This document shows, in pieces, positions 45,164-56,708 of a DNA stretch of 64,000 nucleotides (positions are counted from its first letter, which is position 1; every line of letters starts with the position of its first letter). Origin of the DNA: Pseudopithomyces maydicus (Eukaryota > Ascomycota > Dothideomycetes > Pleosporales > Didymosphaeriaceae). The stretch is from NCBI GenBank assembly GCA_026873275.1, contig JANTUC010000002.1, positions 2,480,001 to 2,544,000 on the forward strand, given 5' to 3'. Under the pieces are notes generated by a model that saw only the letters and a program-made list of their open reading frames with translations, had not been told where the DNA came from and made no database searches. The position numbers were made by a program, and so were the translations under genes.

Positions 45164-45991
45164 CGTGTTTGGGATCAAGTAAAACTGCCGTGTTTTCGTG
45201 GCTGTCAACTTTTGAGCAGCCAAAAACTGCATGTGCCCCACGTTTATACATTAACCACATTAGGACTAGCCTGTCACGCTGCGTGCTGGTGTCACACCTG
45301 GGACTCGGTCAACTTCCTCTCCTCCAGCTTCGTTTGAATACCATGAGTCGGTATCGATCTCGTTAAAATATATGATATCTCATATTTCACGCTGATTGAA
45401 TTGCACTGCTCTGCTTGCATCCATCATTTTGCAGTGAAATAGCTTTTGCGTGCCCAAAGAACTAGCTTGAATGCGTGCATTTTGAGCCTGTGTAGTGCGG
45501 CCCTGAGTTCTTAAGGGTACCTGAAAGAGCTGCGGTGTACTATTGATGGGGCATGTGTTCAATGTGTCAATGTGCTAAATTAAGATGGTAGTCTCCAGAT
45601 GCTTGATGAAAATGGGAGACCCTTCGCGTGGCTCAAAGATCGTATGGTAGATTCCATACAGCTATGTAGGATGATACATCCAATGTATAGATTCATTAGG
45701 TAAGCTCCAGAGAGTTAGGAAAAGGTTGCGAGCAGATCGCGCTTAACACGAGATTGGAAAGGGTAGCCAATAGTAGTCCTCTAGTGTCAGCAAACGCCTG
45801 ATCCTTCCCCGTGTCCGTGCTCCACCACTGGTCCCGACTTGACAGACTGGAAAGCAGCACACACGTTCAGCTCGAAAGCGTCGCTAATGTCTCCCAGCTG
45901 TCGTAGTCAGTAGCTTGAAAACGTTTAGTGCAAGAAACCAGATAGTCATTGGGCTTCCATTCTCGTGCTTGGTTCTACGGAGGTCGGTACT
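45164..45991. other. Divergent intergenic region
   Basis: Promoters of the TPR-SET gene and of the zinc-cluster regulator. No repeats or additional ORFs supported. Confidence 0.45.
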
Positions 45992-48240
45992 ATGGCTGCC
46001 GTCGGGGCGTTAGGCCCCCTTGGTAGATCAGTTCATCGGCCTGTGAAAACATGTACAGAGTGCAAACAAGTCAAGGTACACTCCTTCGAGACAATTCCTT
46101 TCGATCAGGATCTGATGATAAACAGCTTCGTTGCGACAGTAAATCGAAATTTCCTGCGCCATGCTCCAGGTGTCAGACTCGGAATCTGCAATGTGTGGTT
46201 GATTCATCTTTCCGGCGGACGCCAGCCCGAAAGTACGTTAAACGGATTTACCATTGTGGACATAATGTGCCTTCAGTAGCTGACTTGATCGCGCAGACGT
46301 GTAGAAGAGATGGCACGAGAATTGGAAACGCTGAAAAGCCAAAGAGAAGAAATTGGACTCAAATCTACGGTATCGCCGGATACTCAATTTGATTCGCCAG
46401 ACTCCACTCTGGAGCAGTCAGGCACAGCCATCGTGACAAATTTTGGCACGAGGGACCAATATCAGATAGACGACTTTGTGATTGATCGTAATACAGTTGT
46501 CGACATGTTCAAGATGTAAGTTATATTACCCGTACTTCCCATGCCGATGTCCAGTTGATTGAGAATAGTTTTGTAACCTTCTTCTATCCACACTTCCCTG
46601 TATTGAATCCGAATATCTCTATTTCTGCTATTTACGACACAGCACCGCTCTTGTTCTGGACCATCATCTCAATAGTTGCTTCTCATGGACCAGTGCCGGA
46701 ACATCAAGCGCTTTTCGTCAATCTAGAACAACCTTACCTTGCTCAACTTCGTCTGGAGATCTTGACTGCGCCTGTTCCTTTACAAACGATTCAAGCGATC
46801 ATTCACCTGATCACGTGGCCTTTCCCTTCGCCTCGTCAATCGCACGACTCTAGCTGGTTATACTGCGGGGTTGCTGTGAACGCAGCTCTGTATATGGGCC
46901 TTCACCACTCAAAGCCGCCCCAGTCATTACGAAGTATTGGGGTACCATCTGGCTCTCCACGAGAGAGAGCTAGTACATGGCTTGGTTGTTTTCTTGCTAG
47001 CACATCGTAAGTCATCCGGAAAATGTTTTCTGCATTACTGAAACTAAGTATCATACTATACATTACGAGTATGCTGACATCGTGTAGGCTTGGCATGCAT
47101 GTTGGTATATCGCCTCATATAAACGAGAATATAGAATTGGCGACGATAGAAAACTTCGTCCGCACATATTCCATACCCCAGGAATTTGCGTATCAAGTAA
47201 TGGTACATCATACTCTAGCTAAATTCACAACGATAGTGTTAGAGAACAGTCAAGAAATCGTGTCTCAATCGCTTGTCAAGCTTATTGATATCGAGCTTGA
47301 TGGGTTGAAATTGAAATTTCCAGCGCCATGGTCTCCCCGCATAGAAATGGCTGTATTGGTGGCAAAACTGCATCTGTACACAATGACCATCATCCGAATG
47401 CAGATGGATCTCACTTCAAGGGAGATAATCATGAAAAGTGGCTACTCCGTCGCCCTCCGCATCGTTTACTTGTCTGAACAGGGACTTTTTCATCGTTCAA
47501 ACGAGATTTCCGATCAGGCTTCTGGATACCTTCCTTCTACTTGTCCGAAGAACTATTTCCGCGCTCTGGTACTCGCTACCGTGTTTTTACTTCGGTTTTT
47601 CGCGCTCAACATCAACGCTTCACCCGGAGAGCAGGAAACTGCGAAGAACCACGTGGCAATCGTTCAGCGATTCTTCAAAGCCAGCACGAAGGACCCAACT
47701 GATGAGAAATCACGAGCAGCAGTCCTTTTTGAGGTGCTGAGTCGGCAAGAGCCAGTAAATATCGATAATACGAAATTGAAAGTTGATGATCGTACGTAAG
47801 CCCAAGATACCAAGTTGTTACCCCTACTGTTTTCCAGGTCTGGAATGTCCAGATTTTGGTTTCAATTCTGGGGTTTGAAGGCCCGCTTTTACTTAATTGC
47901 CTTGCTTTTTGACCACATGCACTAACATCATACCCACTCTTTAGGCATGGGGGCGAGTCTTCTATTCGATGCCATCACCCGGGGCCATGAGTTAAGACAC
48001 ATAAAACCTGACGTCGAGGAAAAAATATCGCCTCACGAGGTCAAGGCTGATGAGCTGCCTCCGTCTGCCGAGATGCCTCCACCGCCTTTCATACCAGATA
48101 CTAGTGATTACGAAGACATGACACAGGTCAATTTAAATACTGTGGACGATTTCAATATTCCGCTGAATTTTGAACTTCCACAAGACCTCTGGGGTGACTC
48201 TGTTTGGGGAATGTTCGGCACTTTCGCACCGCAATATTGA
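45992..48240 (+). CDS. Zn2Cys6 transcription factor (Leu3-type zinc cluster)
   Basis: Six exons: 45992-46075, 46126-46232, 46297-46515, 46569-47006, 47088-47791 and 47945-48240; introns of 50, 64, 53, 81 and 153 bp; 615 residues with all phases consistent. The zinc cluster (Cys21, 24, 31, 41, 44, 51) is cut by intron 1 after 'TCTECKQVK'; its second half is 'LRCDSKSKFPAPCSRCQTRN'. Linker and coiled coil follow ('VEEMARELETLKSQ'), then the helical regulatory domain, and an acidic Pro-rich tail ending in aromatic/acidic residues that may be the activation domain. The cluster wording resembles the Leu3 group, regulators of branched-chain amino acid and nitrogen genes; the target here is unknown. 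Confidence 0.88.
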
Positions 48241-48461
48241 TCGAGAATTAAGATGAGTGTATCGATACAGTTGGATAACCTTAACATGTGTTAGAAGACA
48301 AATCTAGACAAGTAGTCGAGAGGCCGGGTAGGAATTGGTATTTTCTTACATATGGTGTTCAAATCAATGCTGGGAAATCTGCCATGACAAAAAAAGAGAT
48401 CGATATTCTCTCGAAAACCGATATCAACACATAGGACTCTAGCAGTCACATTTGGCAAATA

Positions 48462-50657
48462 TTACTCCACCTCCACGTGTAGGGCGGCCCATTTTTTTAT
48501 AAACTCCTCGGGCAACGGTAATGTCAATAAACCAATATATTTTTGGCTTCCGTGAACGTCATTCTCCATGAAACCGCCGTTAGCTGCAGGCTTACCTCGC
48601 TGTAATCTTGGAATGGTCGCCTTGAATGCCAGCGCTTGGTCGAAGAACCCGCTCCAAACAACCTCGTCTTCATGGATACCGTTCAGCCTCGCCAAAACGC
48701 CTGCATTGAGGAAGTTGGTGGATTTGACAAGTTGAAAGATGGGTTCGGTCTCGAACATTACGTCGAAGGTGATCTCCCAAGGACCTGCGGTCTTGGAGCG
48801 AAGAACTCGCGCTACGTCTCCAAGAGTCTTTGGTTGTGCTGGATATTTCATCTTTGTTGGAGTAGTACTCGCAGCTGGTAATTCCTTTCTTACTGATACC
48901 ATCTCTGGTTTTGCTAGTGATGCCTGCGGTTTGCCTTGACCTATATCCAAGACTTGCTGCCGATAAAGTGCACTGGATGCATCGCTTAGGCTTAGTCTTT
49001 CCTCGCCATCTTGAAGATCCACAAGGTGATAAATCGAAAACTGTGCGCAGGGCCCAAGTTCGCTTTCCACTTTACCACCAATACCATATGCGAGATTTCC
49101 AGATGTAGCCTTTTGGTCTGGATAAGGGCCGTGAACAGTAGCTATCCTCGCGGAGGAAGCCACGCTGTTTGCCAACTGCTGTGTTGATGCAAGAGCTTCA
49201 CCGATCAAGAAAACCTCTGCTGGTTGACCATCGGCAGTTGTTTGGTGCTGGCCGTATATATGCCAGTCAAGATCCCACATGCAGGAATCTTTCACATGTC
49301 TATGTTGCTGCGCGACATACGCCTTGATTTTTTTCAGTACATCATCTAATTGACGAATCAGAATCGCTGCAGTGCTGTTAATATTGTTGTCGAGAGGTTA
49401 TTTTCGTTCAACCGAAGGCAACTTACGATCCTTGATACTGCCCATGTAGTTTGATCGATAACCGGAAATGCGGGCAGCCTCCAATTTTATCTGATACTTT
49501 AACCCGACATCCCTTGAGAATGTAAAGGACCCACCTGAGACCCTACATGTACGTCCATCGTTTAGTTGCTCGTAACAACTCTTCGACAGATCCAACCACC
49601 CACCCGGCCCATACAACAGATCCGGTCGACTCTTCTCGTAAAGAGTGTGTGCACTCACACTCAACGGCGTACATCTACTTTCTGGATCCCCCGGTGTAAG
49701 GTCGAACGTGCCATCTTGATACATGGTAGCGCGTACCGCTCCACACTTGGGCGTTGCGCAAAACCCGCCACACTCGAGTATTTTACCCATGTGTGTAAAA
49801 CCTCCCCAGAGACGCTTAGCTTCAGGAGTAGAAGTGTCGGTGAGTGGAGTCTTTGTTGCATGTGCGGCGAAAGCGATATACGGAGATGGATCGTAGGCGC
49901 GACCGCCGACCAAGACATTAAAGTCGGGGGTCTCAACCATAGCATCGTAAAAGGGCTCTGGTCCCATCTGGGATACGATAAGGGACGCAGAATCAATAAG
50001 TGAGGCTGTCAGTGGGTGCACATATTGACCGCAGCCAGTTATGGCTTTTGCTTGGAGACGTTGGTGAACGAAGGATTTAGGAACTTCAGCGAAAATGCCT
50101 ACTATCTTAAGTTTGTAGTGTCTATTTCTGTTAGCTTTTTGAATCGTTTTTTCTTCTGACTTAACCTCGGGTGCTTCCTGCTGGGCAAAAAGATGGCTGG
50201 GCAGAATACTCACTCATTCTCAGCCATCCCGCAAATTTCGTGCAAGATGTCGAGCATCTCCACCACATGTTCATTGCTCCCATCACCCCCTGCAGAGCTA
50301 AATATAAGTGGTACACGGAAGTCCCATGCGAGTCGGACAAGCTTGGTCAAATCCCGCAGGTATGATCCACGAGGACACGACATGTTGCCCAGAGCAAGCT
50401 TTTCCGGTCCGCTGTCCGTGCTACCCGAGTCAAGAACTGCAAGCATGAAGCGTTGAAATTAGACATGTTGCTTCGGAGTGTGAACAAAGAGACTTACTGA
50501 TAGCGGTTGGAGCACCATTAGGCATAACGTCAGCCAGAAGACTGGCAGTGACTGCCTCATCGAGGCCGTATCCCAGCATGCCAACTGGCGTAACAACATT
50601 ACATACGGGTGTGAGAGAAGAATCCTCGCTCATGGTTGCCCCGTCTTTCGAGATCAT
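48462..50657 (-). CDS. AtuA-like (DUF1446) and DUF4387 fusion protein
   Basis: Exons 50657-50498, 50436-50214, 50127-49427 and 49366-48462; introns of 61, 86 and 60 bp; 662 residues. The first about 450 residues are the acyclic terpene utilisation AtuA-like domain: 'VCNVVTPVGMLGYGLDEAVT', 'ILDSGSTDSGPEKLALGNMS', 'IFSSAGGDGSNEHVVEML', 'GRAYDPSPYIAFAAH'. The C-terminal about 110 residues read as DUF4387 ('LGDVARVLRSKTAGPWEITF', 'FDVMFETEPIF', 'VLARLNGI'). In bacteria the two parts are separate, neighbouring genes in acyl-CoA or terpenoid catabolism; in fungi they occur fused. A cytosolic or mitochondrial catabolic role is inferred; the reaction is unknown. Gln/Pro-rich linker between domains. 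Confidence 0.85.
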
Positions 50658-51555
50658 TGTGAGATTTGGGGATGTTCGAAATACAAGAACACTGTATCAA
50701 AACAGTTGAGGTTGAGCTGGATGATTTGGAAAGTGTCCAGACGAAGCATTTCTTCAGTTTAGGATCACAGTGCTTCTTGTAGAAGCGATGATATATCCCT
50801 TACGCGCGTTAAAGACACTATGAGACTGTAAAAGCCGCGGGAACAAGACCCCAACCGAGCACAACGACATTGCTATTGACATTCACCACGACCGGTCGAG
50901 CCGCCGCATCCGTATCCGTATGTGGCGCGAACATCGCACATGGCTCCGAAATTCGCCCAGCTAACATTAATAAGGCAGATTCAAGACATTGAGAATAGCG
51001 AAAACCGCCAGATAAGCCGATTTTCGCTTAGACGTAGGATCACGATAACATATATGATGCAGGAAAGACTGCATCATAAACGGATGATGCAGACTAGCAT
51101 GCAAGGCCAGGACGTGGCCGTTCTGTTATACCCAGATATCGTGACATGTTAAGGCTGTTTCTAAAAAGAGAGGGTGGGATTTGGTCCATCTGGTTTGTTT
51201 TGATGGCTGCATTTTGCGCGAATGCGCGGTTTTGTGGTGACCATGGACGCGATTCTCAGTCTGCGGCGATGTGGACGGATAATCTATGACAATGCTCAGG
51301 ATGAGTTGATTAGCTCTTGGTGTTGTTGTATGGTGAAGCTCCCAAGCGTCCTTTATAATTATATTGTGATCTCATTGCCGTTCATCAACCACACGTCCTA
51401 TGCAATACTATGCACACTCCAAAATGCTGTCGTGGCCGCGCTATCGTACAGCCTCCCTCTCTTCTCCAAAGCCAACAGTATTGTATCGTACACCATGCAC
51501 ATGTTTTCCTGTCCTCGCTGCCCTCATTGCGAGAGTGTGTCGTCCTACAGTCCTC
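50658..51555. other. Intergenic region with a perfect inverted repeat
   Basis: About 0.9 kb upstream of the AtuA-like gene and downstream of TIM8. It contains the hairpin annotated separately at 51053-51078; otherwise no feature seen. Confidence 0.5.
51053..51078. repeat. Perfect 10-bp inverted repeat with 6-nt loop
   Basis: The arms TATGATGCAG (51053-51062) and CTGCATCATA (51069-51078) are exact reverse complements around GAAAGA. A further copy of ATGATGCAG follows at 51084-51092. It lies about 400 bp upstream of the AtuA-DUF4387 start codon and could be a paired operator site or a chance hairpin. Confidence 0.7.
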
Positions 51556-51934
51556 TTACATAGCCCCCTTCAACCTCTCAAGCTCCTTGAGCACGACCAG
51601 GTTCGCGTCCAAGAATCGATCGACGCACTGCCTCATGCATGGCTCCTCGTATTTGTCCAACTTTCCGCTCTTGACCGCGCCGCTAGGAATGCACTTCTTG
51701 AAGCAGGTGTCGGTTAGGCTGTGGATTGCTGCTCCCAATTAGCATCGGTTCTCGTCCAGCCTTCTCAATGCGCCCCAGTAGGAAGGAGAGCGCAAAGAAT
51801 GTGCAGGTGCCCAACGTACAAGACTGGATCCTCGCCTTTTGGCTCTCGTTCATGACAAACTGCTGTAGCTCCTGCTTGTCGCGATCCGACAGCTTGGATA
51901 CATCGACGTTGGCGAGGGGTGAGGTGACGTCCAT
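51556..51934 (-). CDS. TIM8: Small Tim chaperone Tim8
   Basis: Exon 1 is 51934-51820 and exon 2 is 51728-51556; the 91-bp intron (gtacgt...agcag) is phase 1; 95 residues. The twin CX3C motif is at Cys47-Cys51 ('TCFKKC') and Cys69-Cys73 ('PCMRQC'), with flanking helices 'DKQELQQFVMNESQKARIQS' and 'VDRFLDANLVVLKELERL'. Tim8 pairs with Tim13 in the intermembrane space and carries hydrophobic precursors to the TIM22 complex. Length and motif spacing match Tim8 better than Tim9, Tim10 or Tim13. Confidence 0.93.
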
Positions 51935-52521
51935 GGTGTCTTTTTGGAGAGAGGCGTAGTAGAGCCCCGACGGTTCTGAAATGGTGACGGCGAGGGAGAT
52001 GAACAGGGGGAATGATGTCGTCGTTGGCGATGCGCGTAACTCTAGAACTTTTCGATGACCTGCAACGGATCATAGCAGGGATCGGAGGTTGCGAGCGCCG
52101 ATTGGTGGCTTAGTCAGCTCCCGTCCGCCACATCCATGAATGCTCACCTTCCAGTCCCTTCTTTTCAAGAAGCTTCGATTCTCGTTGATTTTGGGGCTCG
52201 TTGTTCTTTGCAACAGGCTCATTGAGTAGCCAAGGTCGTGAGATGTCGTTTTGCATCCTGCCTCACTGCAGCTCTATAACCTCTACTTTCATCATCCCAC
52301 AGATACCAATGGCATCATCACTTTTGTACTAATCTCTTCACAATTCTATACATTCACTACCAGATCAACTATCCAATGGCTTACAATTGTTCAACTTAAA
52401 GCCTCGTCTCCCCAATCCTTGTTACTACCTCTCATAGTTTACTTGTACCCACTCCGCCTGTCCAGAGCATTAGCCTGACCAGCAAACCTGACAACACCAT
52501 GCCGCCATTCCACTCCCCCGT
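51935..52521. other. Intergenic region
   Basis: Promoter of TIM8 and 3' side of the dehydrogenase gene. Nothing recognised. Confidence 0.45.
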
Positions 52522-53388
52522 TCACTTACCCGGCGGTGGGTTAGAATTTCCCTTGATTCCTCCATCTATTTCCACCACGCTCCCGTTCATATACCGCGCC
52601 TCCTCGCTGAACAAGAATGCTACCACATCCGCCACCTCCTCAGGCGTGCCCATCCTATGCAGCGCATTTCCATGAACCATGCTCTCCACCGCACTACCTC
52701 CCTTCACGATTCCGGCGTTCGTCGGCGTATCGATATACCCCGGACATACAACATTCGTCCTGATTCCTCTGGGACCGAGTTCTAGAGCCATACTTTTCGA
52801 GAAACCGATGAGCCCGTACTTTGTCGTGCAGTACACTGCTTGCTGTGCGCTCGGTCGGATTCCAGAGATGCTCGACACGTTGACGAAACTAGCCCCCTCT
52901 TTTAGATGCGGAATTACACCTCGCGTCACGTTGAAAACACCTTTTAAATTGACATTGACGAGCTTGTCCCAGTACTCGTCCGGTGTATCCTCGAGGGGAA
53001 TGGATGTTGGGTTTACGCCTGCGCAGTTGAAGATGTGGTCTATGCGGCCGAATTTCTTGAGCGTTTCATCGATGAAGTTTTGCACTTCTTTCACCGAGGA
53101 AACATCGACGTCGGAGAGGTGGGGGCCTTTGGGAGTGCCGGTGCACAGCTTGGATGTGGCTTCGAGATTGTCATAATCAATGTCGCAGAGAGCAAGGGTC
53201 GCGGAAAGGGAAGCAAGTTTCACGGCTGTGGCGCGTCTGTTTATGGCATTCTATCAGTAATGAATTCCTGGTAGCTGTTGCAAGAGACTCTGTATGGACT
53301 CTGACGGACAAAGTAGAGGATCATCGCACCCAATTCCGCTTCCAGCTCCTGTTATAAGAATGACTTGATCTTCGAAATTGTAAACCAT
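52522..53388 (-). CDS. Short-chain dehydrogenase/reductase
   Basis: Exon 1 is 53388-53330 and exon 2 is 53236-52522; the 93-bp intron (gtgcga...aaacag) is phase 2; 257 residues, the classical SDR length. Cofactor motif TGAGSGIG at 13-20; Asp38 after the second strand ('LALCDID') favours NAD(H); 'NCAG' at 90-93; catalytic Ser142, Tyr155 and Lys159 ('YCTTK'); 'CPGYIDTPTN' and 'MNGSVVEIDGG' at the C-terminus. The enzyme is complete. Substrate unknown; the family is close to 3-oxoacyl reductases and sugar or polyol dehydrogenases. Confidence 0.92.
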
Positions 53389-53896
53389 GTTTGTTGTTGT
53401 TCTGGGTGCACAAGATCGAAGGTGGGCTTTTAGCAGAGTGAACGTGAAGTGAGATGTTGCGGCGTGGCAGGGGTGCTTGAATGTGTAAAGTGGGGTGAAG
53501 TGGGATGTTGAATACAGGCAGACATGACTCGCGTAAGTTTCTTATCGTTCGTATGTCGTTGTGACTTGTGGTGTTTAATTAATCGGCAGTACAATTTCAA
53601 TAGCTTGAACTATGAAAGCAGGCGATGCGAAGCAGTCAGTGAATGCAAGGTAATATTTGTGCAATATCTCTCGACATTAGACAAACTGTTCGCTAAAATG
53701 GGACTATCGCTACATCTCCATAGAGCCAAACATCCCAACGCCCTAAAATGCATACTTTTCGAAGCGACCCAGCTCTCTCGTAAGACCCGATACATAGCAG
53801 TTCTACCATAACCCATGCACTCATCTTTATGCTTTAACCAAGAAATGCATAACAAGCACACCTTCCCTTCCTACAACATACGATCGTAGCACCAAC
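53389..53896. other. Intergenic region
   Basis: Promoter of the SDR gene and 3' flank of the AVT1-like gene. Nothing recognised. Confidence 0.45.
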
Positions 53897-55975
53897 TTAC
53901 GTAGCGCCAATCAACTCCTTGGGGAGGCAAGCAAAAATGGTACTGACAATAGCCATGATGGTGCTGACAATAATCAATACCCAGTTGAGCATCTTCTCGC
54001 CGTACCCAAGCTCTTTGCCGAAAAGCTTCAGGTGGAAAGCCAGAGGGAGGATAATGCAGATGGAAAAGCAGGCAACGCTACCGAGCAGTGTCATGATGCG
54101 ATCGAATGACGGGAAAAGGATAGAAATAATGACGAAAATGATGATGACAACAATCCGGAGAATGAACTTGAAAATTCCGCGATTAAGACCGGACATGCCC
54201 GTCAAAGACGAGGATGCTCCCAGGGATCGGTTGTCAAGGCCAAGGAGAACCTCCAGTGTTGATATGATGGGCCGGGCGTTCAGTGGAACCTTGGTAAGGG
54301 GCACAATGGCGATGCAAATGGCAATGAAGACGGAAAGAGCTTTCGGGTATCCTGGCGTGATGAAGATGTTGCTGGTGATCTCATCACGGACGTAATCACC
54401 GAACATGAGGATGCCGGCACAGGCCATACCCAGGTCTATGAGGAAGGTAAAGATGTACGTGACGTTCACACCTTTGCGATACTTGTACGGATGTCGCATG
54501 TCCCTGTAGATGTTGGGAAACACGGAGTGACCTCCCCATGGCGACATGAGCAGACCGAAAGATAGGGGAATGGTCATCCAATTGGCGGGAAACAGATACT
54601 GTGTTGCAGGCTGGATCAAGGAGCCAGGTTGTTCAGGCTTGATAAGGCCGTCAACAATGACTGCGATAGTGACTGTAGCCGAGTTAGACATGGGGGTCGC
54701 GTCGATGATCAGAAAGGCACTTACTTCCGAAACAGGACATGACGCCCAGGATGGATGTGAAGGATAGCAGGCGTAGCGGAAGGAAGGCGAGGGGCATCAG
54801 GACAACACCACAAACAATCTTCCAGATCAGAACACCCCATCCGGGCACGAGGGCGTCCATGGAGTCAGCGAAGAGTACAACAAGAGCCACGCAGGCGGCG
54901 AGGAGTTCGAGGGAGAAAAGCACGCTGACAGCAATGCGAGCTTTGTTCCCGAAGGAAACATAGGCCAAGTCGGCAAAGGTGATGAGGGAGCTGTCTACAT
55001 CGAGACACTTGGCAAGCAGTTTGGCAGTGTAGCAGGTAGTCACGGCAGAGAAGGCAAGGAAGACAATGCCCACAATCCATCCCGAGTACTTGAGGGCCAG
55101 CGGGAGGGTCAGGAGACCGACTCCGACAAGCACGTTGACACTGTTGAAGATGGTCTGAGGAAGCGTCGACTGGCCTACAACGACATTGATGACGTGCCCG
55201 TCCTCCTCGATCTGCTTGACCAGCAGAGGCTCGCGTTGCTGCTCGGGCTCGGCGACGCCCTTGAGCTGCTGCTCGGTGAACAGGCGGCCGGCATGGCGCA
55301 TGGACGACTCGTTGACGCGGGCAGACAGACTGCCGTACGAGGTGCCATAGCTGCCCCCGAAGGGCGAGGAGAGCGAGGGCTCGATCTGGAAGATGCTCTC
55401 GGCGCGCTGGGCGCGGATGCCGTCTATGCGCTGCTCGACATGAGGGAGGAGACGCGACTCCTCGGTGGGCTCGCCCTGCTCGTCATCGACGACGGCATCG
55501 TCCGAGGGGTGCCTGCCTTCGGTCTGGAGGGCCTGGCGCAGCAGTGAGCGGTGGTCGGACACGGACAGGCCGGCGCGCGGGAAGTCGTCCTGCTCGTCAT
55601 CGCTGGCGACGCGGAAGGAGGGCCGCACGGGGGTGATCTCGAAGAAGCCGGCGGCGCGCTGCCACGAGCGGGCGAAGTTGTTGATGCTGTTGACGCCACC
55701 CGCGTCGCCCAGCGCGTGGAGGCCCTGGGAGATGGAGGAGCTGGGGGTTGTCAGTGACGCTGCGGGCAAGGATGGCCGTATACAGGCTCGCACATACCCC
55801 CGACGGCGCAGGCCTGGTGGCCATTGGTCTGCTGCACCCGTCGCGGTGCTCTGGCCGCTCTCTCTGCGGTCGAGGTCTTCTCCCAGCGCACGCGACTGCC
55901 CGTCGAGTCGACGGAGCCCCGGTGGACGCCGTCGTAGTCGTCCCAGGTCGCCGGCTGCTTGCCACGGATGTCCAT
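53897..55975 (-). CDS. Vacuolar amino-acid transporter, AVT1-like (AAAP family)
   Basis: Exons 55975-55798, 55759-54725 and 54672-53897; 662 residues. After a 280-residue hydrophilic N-terminus (with 'GGVNSINNFARSWQRAAGFF') the Aa_trans domain starts at 'QTIFNSVNVLVGVGLLTLPL', with eleven membrane segments, e.g. 'YSGWIVGIVFLAFSAVTTCY', 'WKIVCGVVLMPLAFLPLRLL', 'IPLSFGLLMSPWGGHSVFPN' and 'RIMTLLGSVACFSICIILPL'. In yeast Avt1 moves neutral amino acids into the vacuole in exchange for protons. The last intron (52 bp) is ordinary. The first is only 38 bp (gtatgt...ccgcag), below the usual fungal minimum; a missing base in the G5 run at 55797-55801 is an alternative way to join the frames. Confidence 0.85.
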
Positions 55976-56708
55976 TGGGTCCAAGAGGGTGCGGAAAGGA
56001 GGAGGGCGAAAAGGCGCTCTCTTATCGAAAAGGATCCTGGTCCAGCGCGGGCACTACTGTGGCAGCGGGAGGCTACTTCACGCAATGGGCCGAGTGCAAT
56101 GCCGTGGACAGGCCATGAAACTGCTGTGGAGGAGTGCGTCAGGATGGCCCACGGCGCAATGGTGCAGCATCACGAGCAAGGCCTGCGGCCTGGGCTGGGC
56201 GCGACCCCGCCGACATCATCGAGCGCGCGTGCAGGAAACGCAGGTCACGATAGCGGATGGCTGCAGCTGCAGCGCGGGCTGGCTGGCTGGCTGGCACCAT
56301 CAAAGCCCCTCTGGCAGGCCCTCTGGCAGGCCCTCTGGCAGGCTGGCCGTCTGGCCCTGTGGCGGCCCATTGGCCCATTGGCCCCGCAAGCGAGCGCTCG
56401 CGGGACGCCCAGCGGCAGCGCGTAGCGTCACTGCCCGGCCGCCAGCAACCCACCCACTGACGGCCAAATAAATCCACTCCAGCCCGCGCTCTCTTCTCAC
56501 CCTCTCCGCCCCTCCGCACCGCTCCTGCGAACCCGACACAGCGCTGCGCCCCTCCCCCCGCGGCCTGGTTGCGCATCTCTCCACCGCCCAACGCCGCTGC
56601 CCCCCTTCTCCCCCCCGGCCCAGCGCCCTCGCCTGCCACCCCTCCCCTCAGAGAAAATTTCAGCCCCGCCGCTGCCCACACGCCCCCGCCTGAACCTCAG
56701 CGGCAGCC
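55976..56708. other. Divergent GC-rich promoter region with short tandem repeats
   Basis: Promoters of the AVT1-like gene (minus) and eRF1 (plus). It holds ggct tetramers at about 56278-56293, three copies of ccctctggcagg at about 56307-56342, and a C-rich stretch before the eRF1 start codon, as often seen in highly expressed fungal housekeeping genes. Confidence 0.6.
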
